Origin: Flavobacteriaceae bacterium UBA7684
Lineage (GTDB): Bacteria > Bacteroidota > Bacteroidia > Flavobacteriales > Flavobacteriaceae
DNA length: 64,000 nucleotides
Direction of reading: 5' to 3'
Assembly (NCBI GenBank): GCA_002482885.1
Contig: DLGW01000020.1
Location: forward strand, 46,204-110,203
Below are positions 16,407 through 24,988 of this stretch, piece by piece. The position numbers and the translations under genes were made by a program. Each line of letters begins with the position of its first letter. Position 1 is the stretch's first letter. The notes beneath the pieces were generated by a model. That model searched no databases and was not told where the DNA came from. It saw only the letters and a list, made by a program, of their open reading frames with translations.

Positions 16407-16977
16407 AATAATTTTTTAAAAGGTTAAATTTTTGTGAGTTTACAATATTCAACAAACTATCGATTTGTTTTTCGGCTAATAATTCGTGTTGACCTTCTGA
16501 ATTGTCAAAAATTAAAGCCCCATCAACTATCGGGAGATAAATATCAAATAAGTTTTTAATTCCTTTTATATATCTTCTTTCTATAACTTCTGGTTGAATG
16601 TTGTGTCCGCCTTCCGAGACTCTTATTTTTACGCGCTCTTTAGCCAATTCTATATTTTGAAGCCAAAAAAATAACAATGTGATTCGATATCCTTTTTGTT
16701 TTGCTTCGATAATTTTATTCTTATAACTTTTTGTAGACAATGTTGTTTCGAATGCGAAATTTTCGTTTTCCGAAAGTAATTCTTTAATCCTGTTAAGCAT
16801 TATTCGTCCTGCTTCAAATGATACTTTTTCGGGCTGAAAAGGAGATAATCCTTTTGCAATCTCATCTGCATTGACAAATTCTTTACAATCTAAAATCTCC
16901 GGTAAAATCGTATAAGAAGCAGTGGTTTTACCTGCTCCGTTACACCCTGCAATTATGTATAGTTTCTTATCAGACAT
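16393..16977 (-). CDS. Zeta-toxin-like P-loop kinase
   Basis: 194 residues. The Walker A motif GCNGAGKTT is at residues 11-19. EFVNADEIAKGLSPF and FAFETTLSTKSY are the substrate-binding segments typical of zeta toxins and related ATPases, and RVSEGGHNIQPEVIERRY carries the phosphate-binding arginines. Zeta toxins phosphorylate UDP-N-acetylglucosamine and block wall synthesis; relatives have other kinase roles. A 50-residue gene overlaps its 3' end. The pair lies between two copies (16160-16227, 17021-17112) of the same terminator-plus-element sequence, which suggests it moved as a unit. Confidence 0.8.
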   Translation of the reverse strand: MSDKKLYIIAGCNGAGKTTASYTILPEILDCKEFVNADEIAKGLSPFQPEKVSFEAGRIMLNRIKELLSENENFAFETTLSTKSYKNKIIEAKQKGYRITLLFFWLQNIELAKERVKIRVSEGGHNIQPEVIERRYIKGIKNLFDIYLPIVDGALIFDNSEGQHELLAEKQIDSLLNIVNSQKFNLLKNYYDNN

Positions 16978-17036
16978 ACTTGCAAATTTACAAATATTAT
17001 TAACATACTTTTCTTAAAATAAAAGCGTGTTTTTTT

Positions 17037-17112
17037 GTGTTAGCGGTAGAGCCAAGTACCGTGTACAGGTGAAAACGAGACCTGATTCGCTTTAGCGAAG
17101 AAGGGAACACCC
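17037..17112 (+). repeat. Structured intergenic element, family 1, copy d
   Basis: GTGTTAGCGGTAGAGCC ... GAGACCTG, hairpin TTCGCTTTAGCGAA, then GGGAACACCC. It is preceded by AAAGCGTGTTTTTTT, the same lead-in as copy c, so c and d form a direct repeat around the zeta kinase pair. Confidence 0.7.
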
Positions 17113-17195
17113 AAGTTTGTTTAATCGTGAATTTGTTTAATTGTTTAATGGGATTTGAAATTCTTTCAACTAAAAACAAACCTCATTTAAGAGCA

Positions 17196-17819
17196 TTACC
17201 GATAAAATTGTTCTGTAATATAAAAAACGGTATCAATAAAGTATAAATTATCCTGAAAAGTCAATACGTTTTCATCGTGTAAATCTTCAATGATGATTCC
17301 TAAATCCGAATGATAGTAATCGTTATTCTTGGTGTTTTTAAAGCCATTTTCATTTAGAAAATTTTTTACATTTTCCAATTCGGTAACTTGGTCTGCCTTT
17401 ACAAAAGCCTGTTCAACAACGGCATACAAAACATCTTCGGATTCATAAAAACCCACTAACTGATAAGCCGTGTCTGGAAAAAAGTAATTGTTTAAAAGCA
17501 GATTATTGAAATAATCTTCCCACGATAAATAATAAATGGAATCATTGAGTTTGAAAACTCGAAATTCATTATGAAGGTAAACTTTTTGTTCTGCACCACT
17601 AGAAACAAAAGTGGTAATGTCAATTTCAGTATTCCAAAAATGGTTTTGATTGCAGTATTGCTTTATGCTCTCTGCTTCTTCACATTTGATTTGCTTGCTT
17701 GATTTAAGCGAATCGCTTGTGCTTTTGCTTCTTCTAAGGTAACGGGTAATTGCTTGGATAGCATCTCCATGCCTAACTTGGCTCTTTCCTGAAATGATAT
17801 TTTGTAATTCATTTTTCAT
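17196..17819 (-). CDS. Polyvalent-protein-type protein kinase-like protein
   Basis: 207 residues. The N terminus (KNELQNIISGKSQVRHGDAIQAITRYLRRS) is typical of a family found widely in Bacteroidota islands. VSSGAEQKVYLHNEFRVFKLNDSIYY looks like a kinase N-lobe with its lysine, and GIIIEDLHDENVL followed by YFIDTVF like a catalytic loop and metal-binding motif. This corresponds to the small kinase domain first described in phage and plasmid polyvalent proteins. Substrate unknown. It sits at the right end of the accessory island, next to the zeta kinase. Confidence 0.65.
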   Translation of the reverse strand: MKNELQNIISGKSQVRHGDAIQAITRYLRRSKSTSDSLKSSKQIKCEEAESIKQYCNQNHFWNTEIDITTFVSSGAEQKVYLHNEFRVFKLNDSIYYLSWEDYFNNLLLNNYFFPDTAYQLVGFYESEDVLYAVVEQAFVKADQVTELENVKNFLNENGFKNTKNNDYYHSDLGIIIEDLHDENVLTFQDNLYFIDTVFYITEQFYR

Positions 17820-17930
17820 AAAAGTTTATGTTACAAATGTAAAGCATTATTTTTCAAAATCTAAATGTCCTAATCATTAACCCGATTAAACAAAAATATT
17901 TTACTTTTAGCGCTTGTAAATTTTTTTAAA

Positions 17931-18692
17931 ATGAAAATTATATCCTACAACGTAAACGGAATCAGGGCGGCTATTACCAAAGGTTTTTTAGAATGGTTGC
18001 AACAAGAAGATCCCGATGTGATTTGTTTGCAAGAGATTAAAGCGACTAAAGACCAAATTCCGTTGTTGGAGTTTGATAGTATTGGGTATCCGTATCATTA
18101 TTGGTTTTCGGCTCAAAAAAAAGGATATAGTGGGGTAGCGATTTTGTGTAAAAAAGAGCCGAAAAATGTGGTGTATGGCACGGGGATTCCGCACATGGAT
18201 TTTGAAGGCAGAAATTTACGTGTTGATTTTGACGATGTTTCGGTGATGAGTTTGTATTTGCCTTCGGGAACCAACATAGACCGTTTGGATCATAAGTTTA
18301 TGTATATGGATGATTTTCACCAGTATATTAATGAATTGAAAAAAGAAATTCCGAATTTAATTATCGGGGGCGATTATAATATTTGTCATCAGGCGATTGA
18401 TATTCACGACCCGATTCGTAATGCCAATGTTTCGGGTTTTTTACCCGAAGAACGTCGTTGGTTAGATGGATTTATGAAAAGTGGTTTTATAGATTCGCTT
18501 AGGGTTTTTAATCCGCATCCACATCAGTACAGTTGGTGGAGCTACCGTGCCAATGCCCGTGAAAACAACAAGGGTTGGCGAATTGATTATCATTTGGTGA
18601 GTGATTCTTTGATGCCTAGATTAAAAAGTGCTGGAATTTTACCTCATGTAAAACATTCGGATCATTGCCCGATTGTGGTGGAGATAGAATAA
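17931..18692 (+). CDS. xthA: Exodeoxyribonuclease III (AP endonuclease)
   Basis: 253 residues with the full exonuclease III pattern: SYNVNGIRAA near the start, CLQEIKATKDQIP with the metal-binding Glu, YHYWFSAQKKGYSGVAI, GGDYNICHQAIDIHDP with the catalytic Asp and Asn, YSWWSYRANARENNKGWRIDYHLVS, and the C-terminal SDHCPIVVEI with the active-site Asp-His. It cleaves at abasic sites in base excision repair. The start ATG is preceded by a T-rich leader; it is the first gene of conserved chromosome to the right of the island. Confidence 0.95.
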   Translation: MKIISYNVNGIRAAITKGFLEWLQQEDPDVICLQEIKATKDQIPLLEFDSIGYPYHYWFSAQKKGYSGVAILCKKEPKNVVYGTGIPHMDFEGRNLRVDFDDVSVMSLYLPSGTNIDRLDHKFMYMDDFHQYINELKKEIPNLIIGGDYNICHQAIDIHDPIRNANVSGFLPEERRWLDGFMKSGFIDSLRVFNPHPHQYSWWSYRANARENNKGWRIDYHLVSDSLMPRLKSAGILPHVKHSDHCPIVVEIE

Positions 18693-18708
18693 TGGGGCGT
18701 TCAAGGAA

Positions 18709-19092
18709 TTACAGAATCAATTGACTTTTAATTCGTTCGATTAACATCGTCATGATTCTTTTGTTCAAATTAGCTGCGTTTAAAACATAAAATTGGTATT
18801 CTTCCAACGTAAAAATTCCAAGGATTATTCCCTTTAATTCATGTTTGAACTTCATGTCTTTTTGAATCGCATTTTCCAGGCTCAATAACTTATGAGCTAC
18901 GGAAAGGTTGTCAAAATCGATTTTATTTTGTTTCAGATAACTTTGAAACATCGCCAATATCAATTCGTTTTGAAGTTTCAAAATAGGTCTCAGTACTTGG
19001 TTTTGAAAAACCTCTTCGGCAGAAGAATGTTCGGAAACTTTACCTAAAGTTTCTCCTCTGAAATTTTTGATTAATTCGGTTCTTGGGGTCAT
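18709..19092 (-). CDS. Conserved hypothetical protein
   Basis: 127 residues, all-helical by appearance (RTELIKNFRGETLGKVSEHSSAEEVFQNQVLRPILKLQNELILAMF), without signal peptide, metal motif or known fold that I can name. It is convergent with the exonuclease III gene, 16 bp away. Similar flavobacterial genes are sometimes named glyoxalase, but I see no glyoxalase motif. Confidence 0.65.
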   Translation of the reverse strand: MTPRTELIKNFRGETLGKVSEHSSAEEVFQNQVLRPILKLQNELILAMFQSYLKQNKIDFDNLSVAHKLLSLENAIQKDMKFKHELKGIILGIFTLEEYQFYVLNAANLNKRIMTMLIERIKSQLIL

Positions 19093-19226
19093 TTTGTTTT
19101 ATGGTTTTAGTTTCTGTTTCTTGTATTTTCATTTGATGCAATAACTGAATTAAAATCTAATTCTTGTTCTTGAAAGATGTTTTTTAAGCTGGGGATTCAT
19201 GCGCTTTGCATCTAAAATAATCCATA

Positions 19227-19264
19227 AAAAAACCGCCAAGAACTATTACATTCTGGCGGTTTCT
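19227..19264 (-). terminator. Terminator of the superoxide dismutase gene
   Basis: On the minus strand AAACCGCCA ... TGGCGGTTT forms a 9-bp stem followed by a T-run. It lies 22 bp after the sod stop codon. Confidence 0.85.
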
Positions 19265-19285
19265 ATAAAATAATAGGGTAGGTGA

Positions 19286-19894
19286 TTATTTCCCTGCTTC
19301 GTATCTTTTAGAAACTTCCGCCCAGTTGATTACGTTAAAAAACGCATTTATATAGTCTGGTCTGCGGTTTTGGTAGTTTAGGTAGTAAGCGTGTTCCCAA
19401 ACGTCCATTCCTAAGATTGGAGTTCCTCCGCAAGAAATACCTGGCATTAAAGGATTGTCTTGGTTAGCGGTTGAACAAATTTCCACTTTTCCACCTGGGT
19501 GTACACACAACCAAGCCCATCCTGAACCAAAACGAGTAGCACCTGCTTTAGCAAAAGCTTCTTTAAAGGCTTCAAATGAACCAAAAGCAGCGTTAATCGC
19601 ATCAGCTAAAGCGCCTGTAGGTTGTCCACCTCCGTTTGGAGACATGATTTCCCAAAATAAGTTGTGGTTGTAAAATCCACCTCCGTTGTTACGAACGGCA
19701 GCGTTGTTTAAATCTAAATCCGCTAAAATAGCCTCGATAGATTTTTCTTCTAAAGCAGTACCTGCAATGGCTGCATTTAAGTTGGTAGTATAAGCCGCAT
19801 GGTGTTTTCCGTGGTGGATTTCCATGGTGCGTGCATCAATGTGTGGTTCTAACGCGTCAAACGCATAAGGTAATTTTGGTAATTCAAAGGCCAT
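19286..19894 (-). CDS. Superoxide dismutase, Fe/Mn family
   Basis: 202 residues from the start [12 protein letters not shown], chosen because the family begins here; an in-frame ATG 45 bp further upstream would add a non-conserved tail. Metal ligands are His27 (EIHHGKHH), the His in [11 protein letters not shown], and the Asp and His in [15 protein letters not shown] and the glycine-rich GGGQPTG are also standard. It turns superoxide into peroxide and oxygen in the cytoplasm. Fe or Mn preference cannot be settled by eye. Confidence 0.93.
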   Translation of the reverse strand: MAFELPKLPYAFDALEPHIDARTMEIHHGKHHAAYTTNLNAAIAGTALEEKSIEAILADLDLNNAAVRNNGGGFYNHNLFWEIMSPNGGGQPTGALADAINAAFGSFEAFKEAFAKAGATRFGSGWAWLCVHPGGKVEICSTANQDNPLMPGISCGGTPILGMDVWEHAYYLNYQNRRPDYINAFFNVINWAEVSKRYEAGK

Positions 19895-20005
19895 ATCTAT
19901 AAAATATAAATTTGTTAGTGATAGTCCAAAATTATACATTTAACTCTGGTAATAAAAATATTAATTGCTTATAGTGTCATAACTATTTTCATCAACTGTA
20001 ATTTA

Positions 20006-23000
20006 ATGTCCAAAAACTCTTCGGTAGTCATTTATAACGCATCGGCTGGTGCCGGAAAAACCCATACATTGGTTAAAGAATATTTAAAAATTATTCTAAC
20101 CAGTCCGGGGGAACACGCCCATAAAAATATCTTGGCGATTACTTTTACCAACAAAGCGGCCAACGAAATGAAAAGTCGTATTGTAGAATGTTTGGCGGCA
20201 TTTGCTACGGGCGAAATTTCGGGACGTGCTTTAAATATTATGAATGATTTGTTGGCTGAAGCTCAACTGGGATTAACACCAGAAAAAATTCAAACCAAAT
20301 CTAAAAAGATTTTAAAAACCATTATTCATAATTACGGCGCTTTTCATATTTCTACCATTGATAAGTTTACCCACAAATTGTTGCGTTCTTTTTCGTTTGA
20401 TTTGGATTTGTCGGCTTTGTTTGAAGTAACTACCGATACCCAAAGTTTATTAACCGAAGCAGTGGATTTAGTGATTGCGAAAGCAGGAGAAGACAACCAA
20501 GAACTGACGGATTTATTGTTGGAATTTGCTTTGGAAAAAACAGACGACGACAAAAGTTGGGATATTACTTTGGATATTTTTAACATGAGTAAATTATTGG
20601 TTTCCGAAAATGATCGCAAGGAAATCAGTTCCTATAAAGAAAAAACCATCACCGATTTTTTACAAATCAAAAAACAGTTAAAAGAACTTTCGGTTACTAC
20701 AAAAACAGAGATTGTGGATTTGGCACAAAGCAGTTTGCAATTGATTGATGATGCTGGAATTGAAAGAGGTGCCTTTTTTAAGGGTTTAATTCCGAATCAT
20801 TTTCAAAAATTAACTCAGGGAACTATTCTTAAATATGACAAATTAGATTATTTAGAAGAAGGCAAACGATACGCTAAAAGTAGAACGCAGTTCGAAAAAG
20901 CAACGATTGATAGTATTGCCCCAACATTATTGGAAAATCTGATAGCCATTAATCAACAGGCGGAAAGGTATATGCTCTTTCAGGAGTTATTAAAAAACAT
21001 GGTGCCTTTGTCCTTATTGAATACTGTGGCAGTGGCATTAGAAAAGATTCAGAAGGAAAAAAATGTATTGTCCATTAGCGAGTTTAATGCGATTATTAAT
21101 AAAGAAATTCAAAATCAGCCCGCACCGTTTATTTATGAAAGATTGGGCGAAAAATACCGCCACTATTTTATAGATGAGTTTCAGGATACGTCCGAAATGC
21201 AGTGGCAAAATTTAATTCCATTAATCGATAATGCGTTGGCTGGGCAGGATGAAAACGGAAAAGCGGGAAGTTTAATGATTGTGGGGGATCCTAAACAATC
21301 CATTTATCGTTGGCGTGGAGGTAAAGCGGAGCAATTGATTGATTTATCCAACGGACAAACCCCTTTTGCGAATCATCCCATTCACACCGAATTTTTAAAA
21401 ACCAATTACCGAAGTTATTCCCAAATCATTGAATTTAATAATGATTTTTTTAAGTTCATTTCGGGTATATTCGAAAACCCAGATTATCGTCAATTGTATG
21501 CCGAACAAAGTGCTCAAGAAATCACAGCTAAAAAAGGAGGTTATGTAGGATTGGAATTTGTAAAAATTGGAGCCTCTAAAAGTGCTTATTCCGAAGATTC
21601 CGAAGCCGAAGAACCCGAAACCCAACAATTGTATTTGGAAGCGGTGCATAGAACCATACAAAAAGTATTAGCACAAGGTTACGATTACGAAGACATCACT
21701 ATTTTAACCCGAACTAACGTGAGCGGTAGTGTGATTGCCAATTATTTAACCGAAAAGGAAATTCCCATTTTTTCTTCGGAATCTTTGTTGATGCATTTAT
21801 CGTCAGAAGTACAGGCGTTATTAAATGCGCTTAGGTATTTAAACGATCCTGCCGATGCGATGGCTAAAGCGGAATGGTTGTATTATTTGTCGGTGTTTTA
21901 CAAAGGGGATAAAGCTACACATGATTTTATTAGTGAAGGAGTAAAAACCACCGAAAAAGAATTCGAAGTTTGGCTCTCTCAGTGGGGAATTCAATTGTCG
22001 TTCAGCGAATTAAAAACCCGTTCTATATACGAAGGGTTAGAAATACTGGTGCGCCATACCATTTTGCCACAAAACAATCATGCCTATGTTCAATATTTAT
22101 TGGACATCGCTTTAGAGTTTGATGTGCGAAAACAAAGTGGATTGGCTGATTTTTTGATTTTTTGGAAAGATAACGAAACCAAATTCAGTATTCCATCGCC
22201 CGAAGGAAATCATGCGGTACAAATCATGACCATTCATAAATCTAAAGGATTAGAATTTCCCATAGTAATTATGCCGTTTGTAGATGGTTCGGTCGGGAAT
22301 AAAGATCAAATTTGGATTACTCCAGAGCAAGAAGTGCTGGGTTTGTCTAGACTATTAGTAACCAAAGCCAAAAGAGTAAACGATTTAGGCGAACAAGCCA
22401 GCCAAGAATTATTGGCAAAAAATCAAGAGGATTTGTTAGATGCACTCAATGTGTTGTATGTGGCTTTTACCCGAGCCGAAGAACAATTACACATCATTTC
22501 TAACCTAAAAGTGAATAAAGATGAAACTTTTTCGCAAGGCAATGTGGCTTCATTTTTTGGAGCTTATTTAACCCAAGTAGGTTTGTATAGTCCATCGCGT
22601 TATCACTACGATTGGGGTAAAGCAGAACGAGTTTCGGAGCGTAAAGCTAAAACCCATCAAGCCCAAATGATGCAACCTGTTCAGAATTGGTTTAAGGCTG
22701 AAAATATTAAAATTGCTCAACGCGAAGCTTTGTTGTGGGATACCAAACAATTGCAAGCGATTGAGTACGGAAATTTAATTCATGAAATTATTGCGCAAGT
22801 AACTTCGGAGTCCGAAGTGTTGGGCGCGGTACAACAAGCTTTGCAACAAGGTTTAATTGGTCAAACGGAACAAGCCTTAATTCATGAACAATTATTGCAT
22901 ATTATTCAGCATCCGTTATTGCAAGAATATTATAATCCAGCCTACACTGTGTTTAACGAACGTGCTATTTTGGTAAAAAATGGAATTACTATTAAACCCG

Positions 23001-23182
23001 ACAAAGTGGTACTTTTACCCAACAAACAAGCCATGATTTTGGACTATAAAACAGGAAATCCTGAACCTAAACATCAAACTCAAATCAACCAGTATGCGCA
23101 AGTGTTGTCGGATATGAATTATTCCGTAGTGCGCAAAACCATTGTATATATTAAAGAAACTATACAGGTCGTGGAGGTGTAA
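20006..23182 (+). CDS. UvrD/RecB-family helicase with C-terminal nuclease (RecB/AddA-like)
   Basis: 1058 residues. Helicase motifs in order: NASAGAGKTHTLVKEYL (Walker A, ~10-26), AITFTNKAANEMKSRI (Ia), YFIDEFQDTSEMQW (Walker B), GDPKQSIYRWRGG (III), MTIHKSKGLEFPIVIMPF (V) and VAFTRAEEQLHII (VI). The last 100 residues hold PDKVVLLPNKQAMILDYKTG, a PD-(D/E)xK nuclease core. Such proteins process double-strand breaks as the AddA/RecB subunit. The usual AddB-like partner is not adjacent here, so it must be elsewhere or lie outside this window. Confidence 0.88.
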   Translation: MSKNSSVVIYNASAGAGKTHTLVKEYLKIILTSPGEHAHKNILAITFTNKAANEMKSRIVECLAAFATGEISGRALNIMNDLLAEAQLGLTPEKIQTKSKKILKTIIHNYGAFHISTIDKFTHKLLRSFSFDLDLSALFEVTTDTQSLLTEAVDLVIAKAGEDNQELTDLLLEFALEKTDDDKSWDITLDIFNMSKLLVSENDRKEISSYKEKTITDFLQIKKQLKELSVTTKTEIVDLAQSSLQLIDDAGIERGAFFKGLIPNHFQKLTQGTILKYDKLDYLEEGKRYAKSRTQFEKATIDSIAPTLLENLIAINQQAERYMLFQELLKNMVPLSLLNTVAVALEKIQKEKNVLSISEFNAIINKEIQNQPAPFIYERLGEKYRHYFIDEFQDTSEMQWQNLIPLIDNALAGQDENGKAGSLMIVGDPKQSIYRWRGGKAEQLIDLSNGQTPFANHPIHTEFLKTNYRSYSQIIEFNNDFFKFISGIFENPDYRQLYAEQSAQEITAKKGGYVGLEFVKIGASKSAYSEDSEAEEPETQQLYLEAVHRTIQKVLAQGYDYEDITILTRTNVSGSVIANYLTEKEIPIFSSESLLMHLSSEVQALLNALRYLNDPADAMAKAEWLYYLSVFYKGDKATHDFISEGVKTTEKEFEVWLSQWGIQLSFSELKTRSIYEGLEILVRHTILPQNNHAYVQYLLDIALEFDVRKQSGLADFLIFWKDNETKFSIPSPEGNHAVQIMTIHKSKGLEFPIVIMPFVDGSVGNKDQIWITPEQEVLGLSRLLVTKAKRVNDLGEQASQELLAKNQEDLLDALNVLYVAFTRAEEQLHIISNLKVNKDETFSQGNVASFFGAYLTQVGLYSPSRYHYDWGKAERVSERKAKTHQAQMMQPVQNWFKAENIKIAQREALLWDTKQLQAIEYGNLIHEIIAQVTSESEVLGAVQQALQQGLIGQTEQALIHEQLLHIIQHPLLQEYYNPAYTVFNERAILVKNGITIKPDKVVLLPNKQAMILDYKTGNPEPKHQTQINQYAQVLSDMNYSVVRKTIVYIKETIQVVEV

Positions 23183-23234
23183 GCTTTATTTTACTACCTT
23201 AGCGCGATTTTCGGCTTTTACTTAAACTTACTTT

Positions 23235-24293
23235 ATGAGCATAAAAATTACCGGTTCGGGCAGTTATATTCCGTCCAATAAAATTTTGAATACTAACTTT
23301 AGCGAGAACGTTTTTTTAAACGAAGACGGTACTCCATTCAAACACAATAACCAAACGGTTATAGATAAGTTTTACAAAATCACCGGTATTGAAGAAAGAC
23401 GTTACGCGAACGACAATGAGCAAACGTCTGATATGGCTTTTCAAGCCGCACAAAAAGCAATTGCTGATGCGAATCTAGATGCGGAAACTTTAGATTATAT
23501 TATTGTAGCCCATAATTTTGGAAATGTAGCTTGTGGTAGCATACAAACGGATTTGATTCCGAGTGTAGCTTCTAAAGTGAAGCATTTGTTGCAAATCAAA
23601 AACCCTAAATGTGTGGCGTATGATGTGATTTTTGGATGTCCAGGTTGGATTGAAGGGATGATTCAAGCCCATGCATTCATTAAAGCAGGAATTGCCCAAA
23701 AATGTTTGGTGATTGGAGCCGAAACTTTATCCAGGGTAACTGATCCACACGATAGGGATTCTATGATTTATGCCGATGGAGCTGGAGCCACCATTTTAGA
23801 AATCACCACAGAAAAAGGCGGCGTTTTAGCCCATGAAAGCGCTTCGTTTACCGTAGAAGAAACCGACTATTTGTTTTTTGGAAAATCATATAATTTAGAA
23901 GCTACCGACAACATTAAGTATATTAAAATGTTTGGTAGAAAAATTTATGAATTTGCCTTAACACAAGTGCCTTTGGCAATGAAGTCTTGTTTAGACAAAA
24001 GCGGATTTGCTATTCAAGATGTTAAAAAGATTTTGATACATCAGGCCAATGAAAAAATGGACGAAGCCATCGTAGATCGCTTTTATAAATTATACGAGCA
24101 AGAAGTACCAGAACACATTATGCCGATGAGTATTCATACTTTAGGAAACAGTAGTGTGGCCACCGTACCTACTTTGTTTGATTTAATTAAACACAACCAA
24201 ATGGAAGGTCATCAGTTTCAAGCAGGAGATGTGATTGTGTTGGCTTCAGTAGGAGCAGGAATGAACATTAATGCGATTGTGTATCAAGTTTAA
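23235..24293 (+). CDS. 3-oxoacyl-ACP synthase III family protein
   Basis: 352 residues with the KAS III triad: cysteine in DVIFGCPGWIEGMI, histidine in KILIHQANEKMDEAI and asparagine in HTLGNSSVATVPTLF. Enzymes of this family condense an acyl-CoA with malonyl-ACP, in fatty acid initiation or in specialised lipid and pigment pathways. It is longer than classic FabH and the insert after the N terminus (NEDGTPFKHNNQTVIDKF) points to the divergent Bacteroidota group. A SAM methyltransferase gene follows 16 bp later and may act on the product. Confidence 0.85.
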   Translation: MSIKITGSGSYIPSNKILNTNFSENVFLNEDGTPFKHNNQTVIDKFYKITGIEERRYANDNEQTSDMAFQAAQKAIADANLDAETLDYIIVAHNFGNVACGSIQTDLIPSVASKVKHLLQIKNPKCVAYDVIFGCPGWIEGMIQAHAFIKAGIAQKCLVIGAETLSRVTDPHDRDSMIYADGAGATILEITTEKGGVLAHESASFTVEETDYLFFGKSYNLEATDNIKYIKMFGRKIYEFALTQVPLAMKSCLDKSGFAIQDVKKILIHQANEKMDEAIVDRFYKLYEQEVPEHIMPMSIHTLGNSSVATVPTLFDLIKHNQMEGHQFQAGDVIVLASVGAGMNINAIVYQV

Positions 24294-24309
24294 GCTGTAC
24301 GAATTTAAA

Positions 24310-24831
24310 ATGTACGAAAACACCTATCCACACAAACGATTCAACATTACACTCGCTTTTCTAAAAAAGCACATTCGACCAACAGAATCTATTTTGGATT
24401 TAGGGGTAGAAAATCCTTTTTCTGAAATCTTACAAAAAGAAGGCTTTCAAGTAAAAAACACCCAAGGGGAAGATTTAGATAATGATTTTTCGTCATTAAC
24501 TCACACGCATTACGATGTGGTTACCGCTTTTGAGATTTTTGAACACCTATTAAATCCTTACAGCGTTTTACAACACGTAAAAGCTAATAAAATTTTAATT
24601 TCAGTACCGTTACGTTTGTGGTTTAGTTCCGCTTATAAAAGCAAAACCGACATTTGGGACAGACATTACCACGAATTTGAAGATTGGCAGTTGGATTGGT
24701 TGCTACAAAAAACAGGTTGGAAAATTAAAGATTCCATTAAGTTTACTCATCCCACAAAAAAAATAGGCTTTCGCCCATTTTTAAGATTATTTACGCCAAG
24801 GTATTATTTGGTGTATGCTGAAAAGCTGTAA
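24310..24831 (+). CDS. Class I SAM-dependent methyltransferase
   Basis: 173 residues from MYENTYPHKRFN; this start is preferred over an upstream in-frame codon inside the previous gene's stop region. ESILDLGVENPFSEIL is a degenerate motif I, and YDVVTAFEIFEHLLNPYSVL is motif II/III. Substrate unknown. It follows the KAS III homologue closely, as one transcript. Confidence 0.8.
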   Translation: MYENTYPHKRFNITLAFLKKHIRPTESILDLGVENPFSEILQKEGFQVKNTQGEDLDNDFSSLTHTHYDVVTAFEIFEHLLNPYSVLQHVKANKILISVPLRLWFSSAYKSKTDIWDRHYHEFEDWQLDWLLQKTGWKIKDSIKFTHPTKKIGFRPFLRLFTPRYYLVYAEKL

Positions 24832-24988
24832 GCATTTGAGTTCAAAAGTCGAAAGTCAAAATGGATTTAGGCAATCAGCTTTGGGAAAAATTCATTTCCA
24901 AATTTTCAAATTCCCAAATTTAAATCCGATTAAACGGTTACACGATTAAACAAGAAATTCATCATTCACCATTCACAACTCACCATTC
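24832..24988. repeat. Cluster of simple dispersed repeats
   Basis: The gap between the convergent methyltransferase and rimO genes is made of short degenerate repeats: CAAATTTTCAAATTCCC, CGATTAAACGGTTACACGATTAAAC, and ATTCATCATTCACCATTCAC. The same words recur at 26343-26407, 26500-26535, 27650-27667, 46604-46637, 46976-47000 and 47393-47503. Confidence 0.7.

Noticed and set aside
13548..17819. Island as a prophage
   Set aside because: No integrase, terminase, capsid, portal or tail genes; only accessory-type proteins.
19455..19673. Open frame on the opposite strand of sod
   Set aside because: It mirrors the codon pattern of the conserved sod gene and has no promoter or recognisable protein; similar shadows occur opposite gcvP, polA and the helicase gene.
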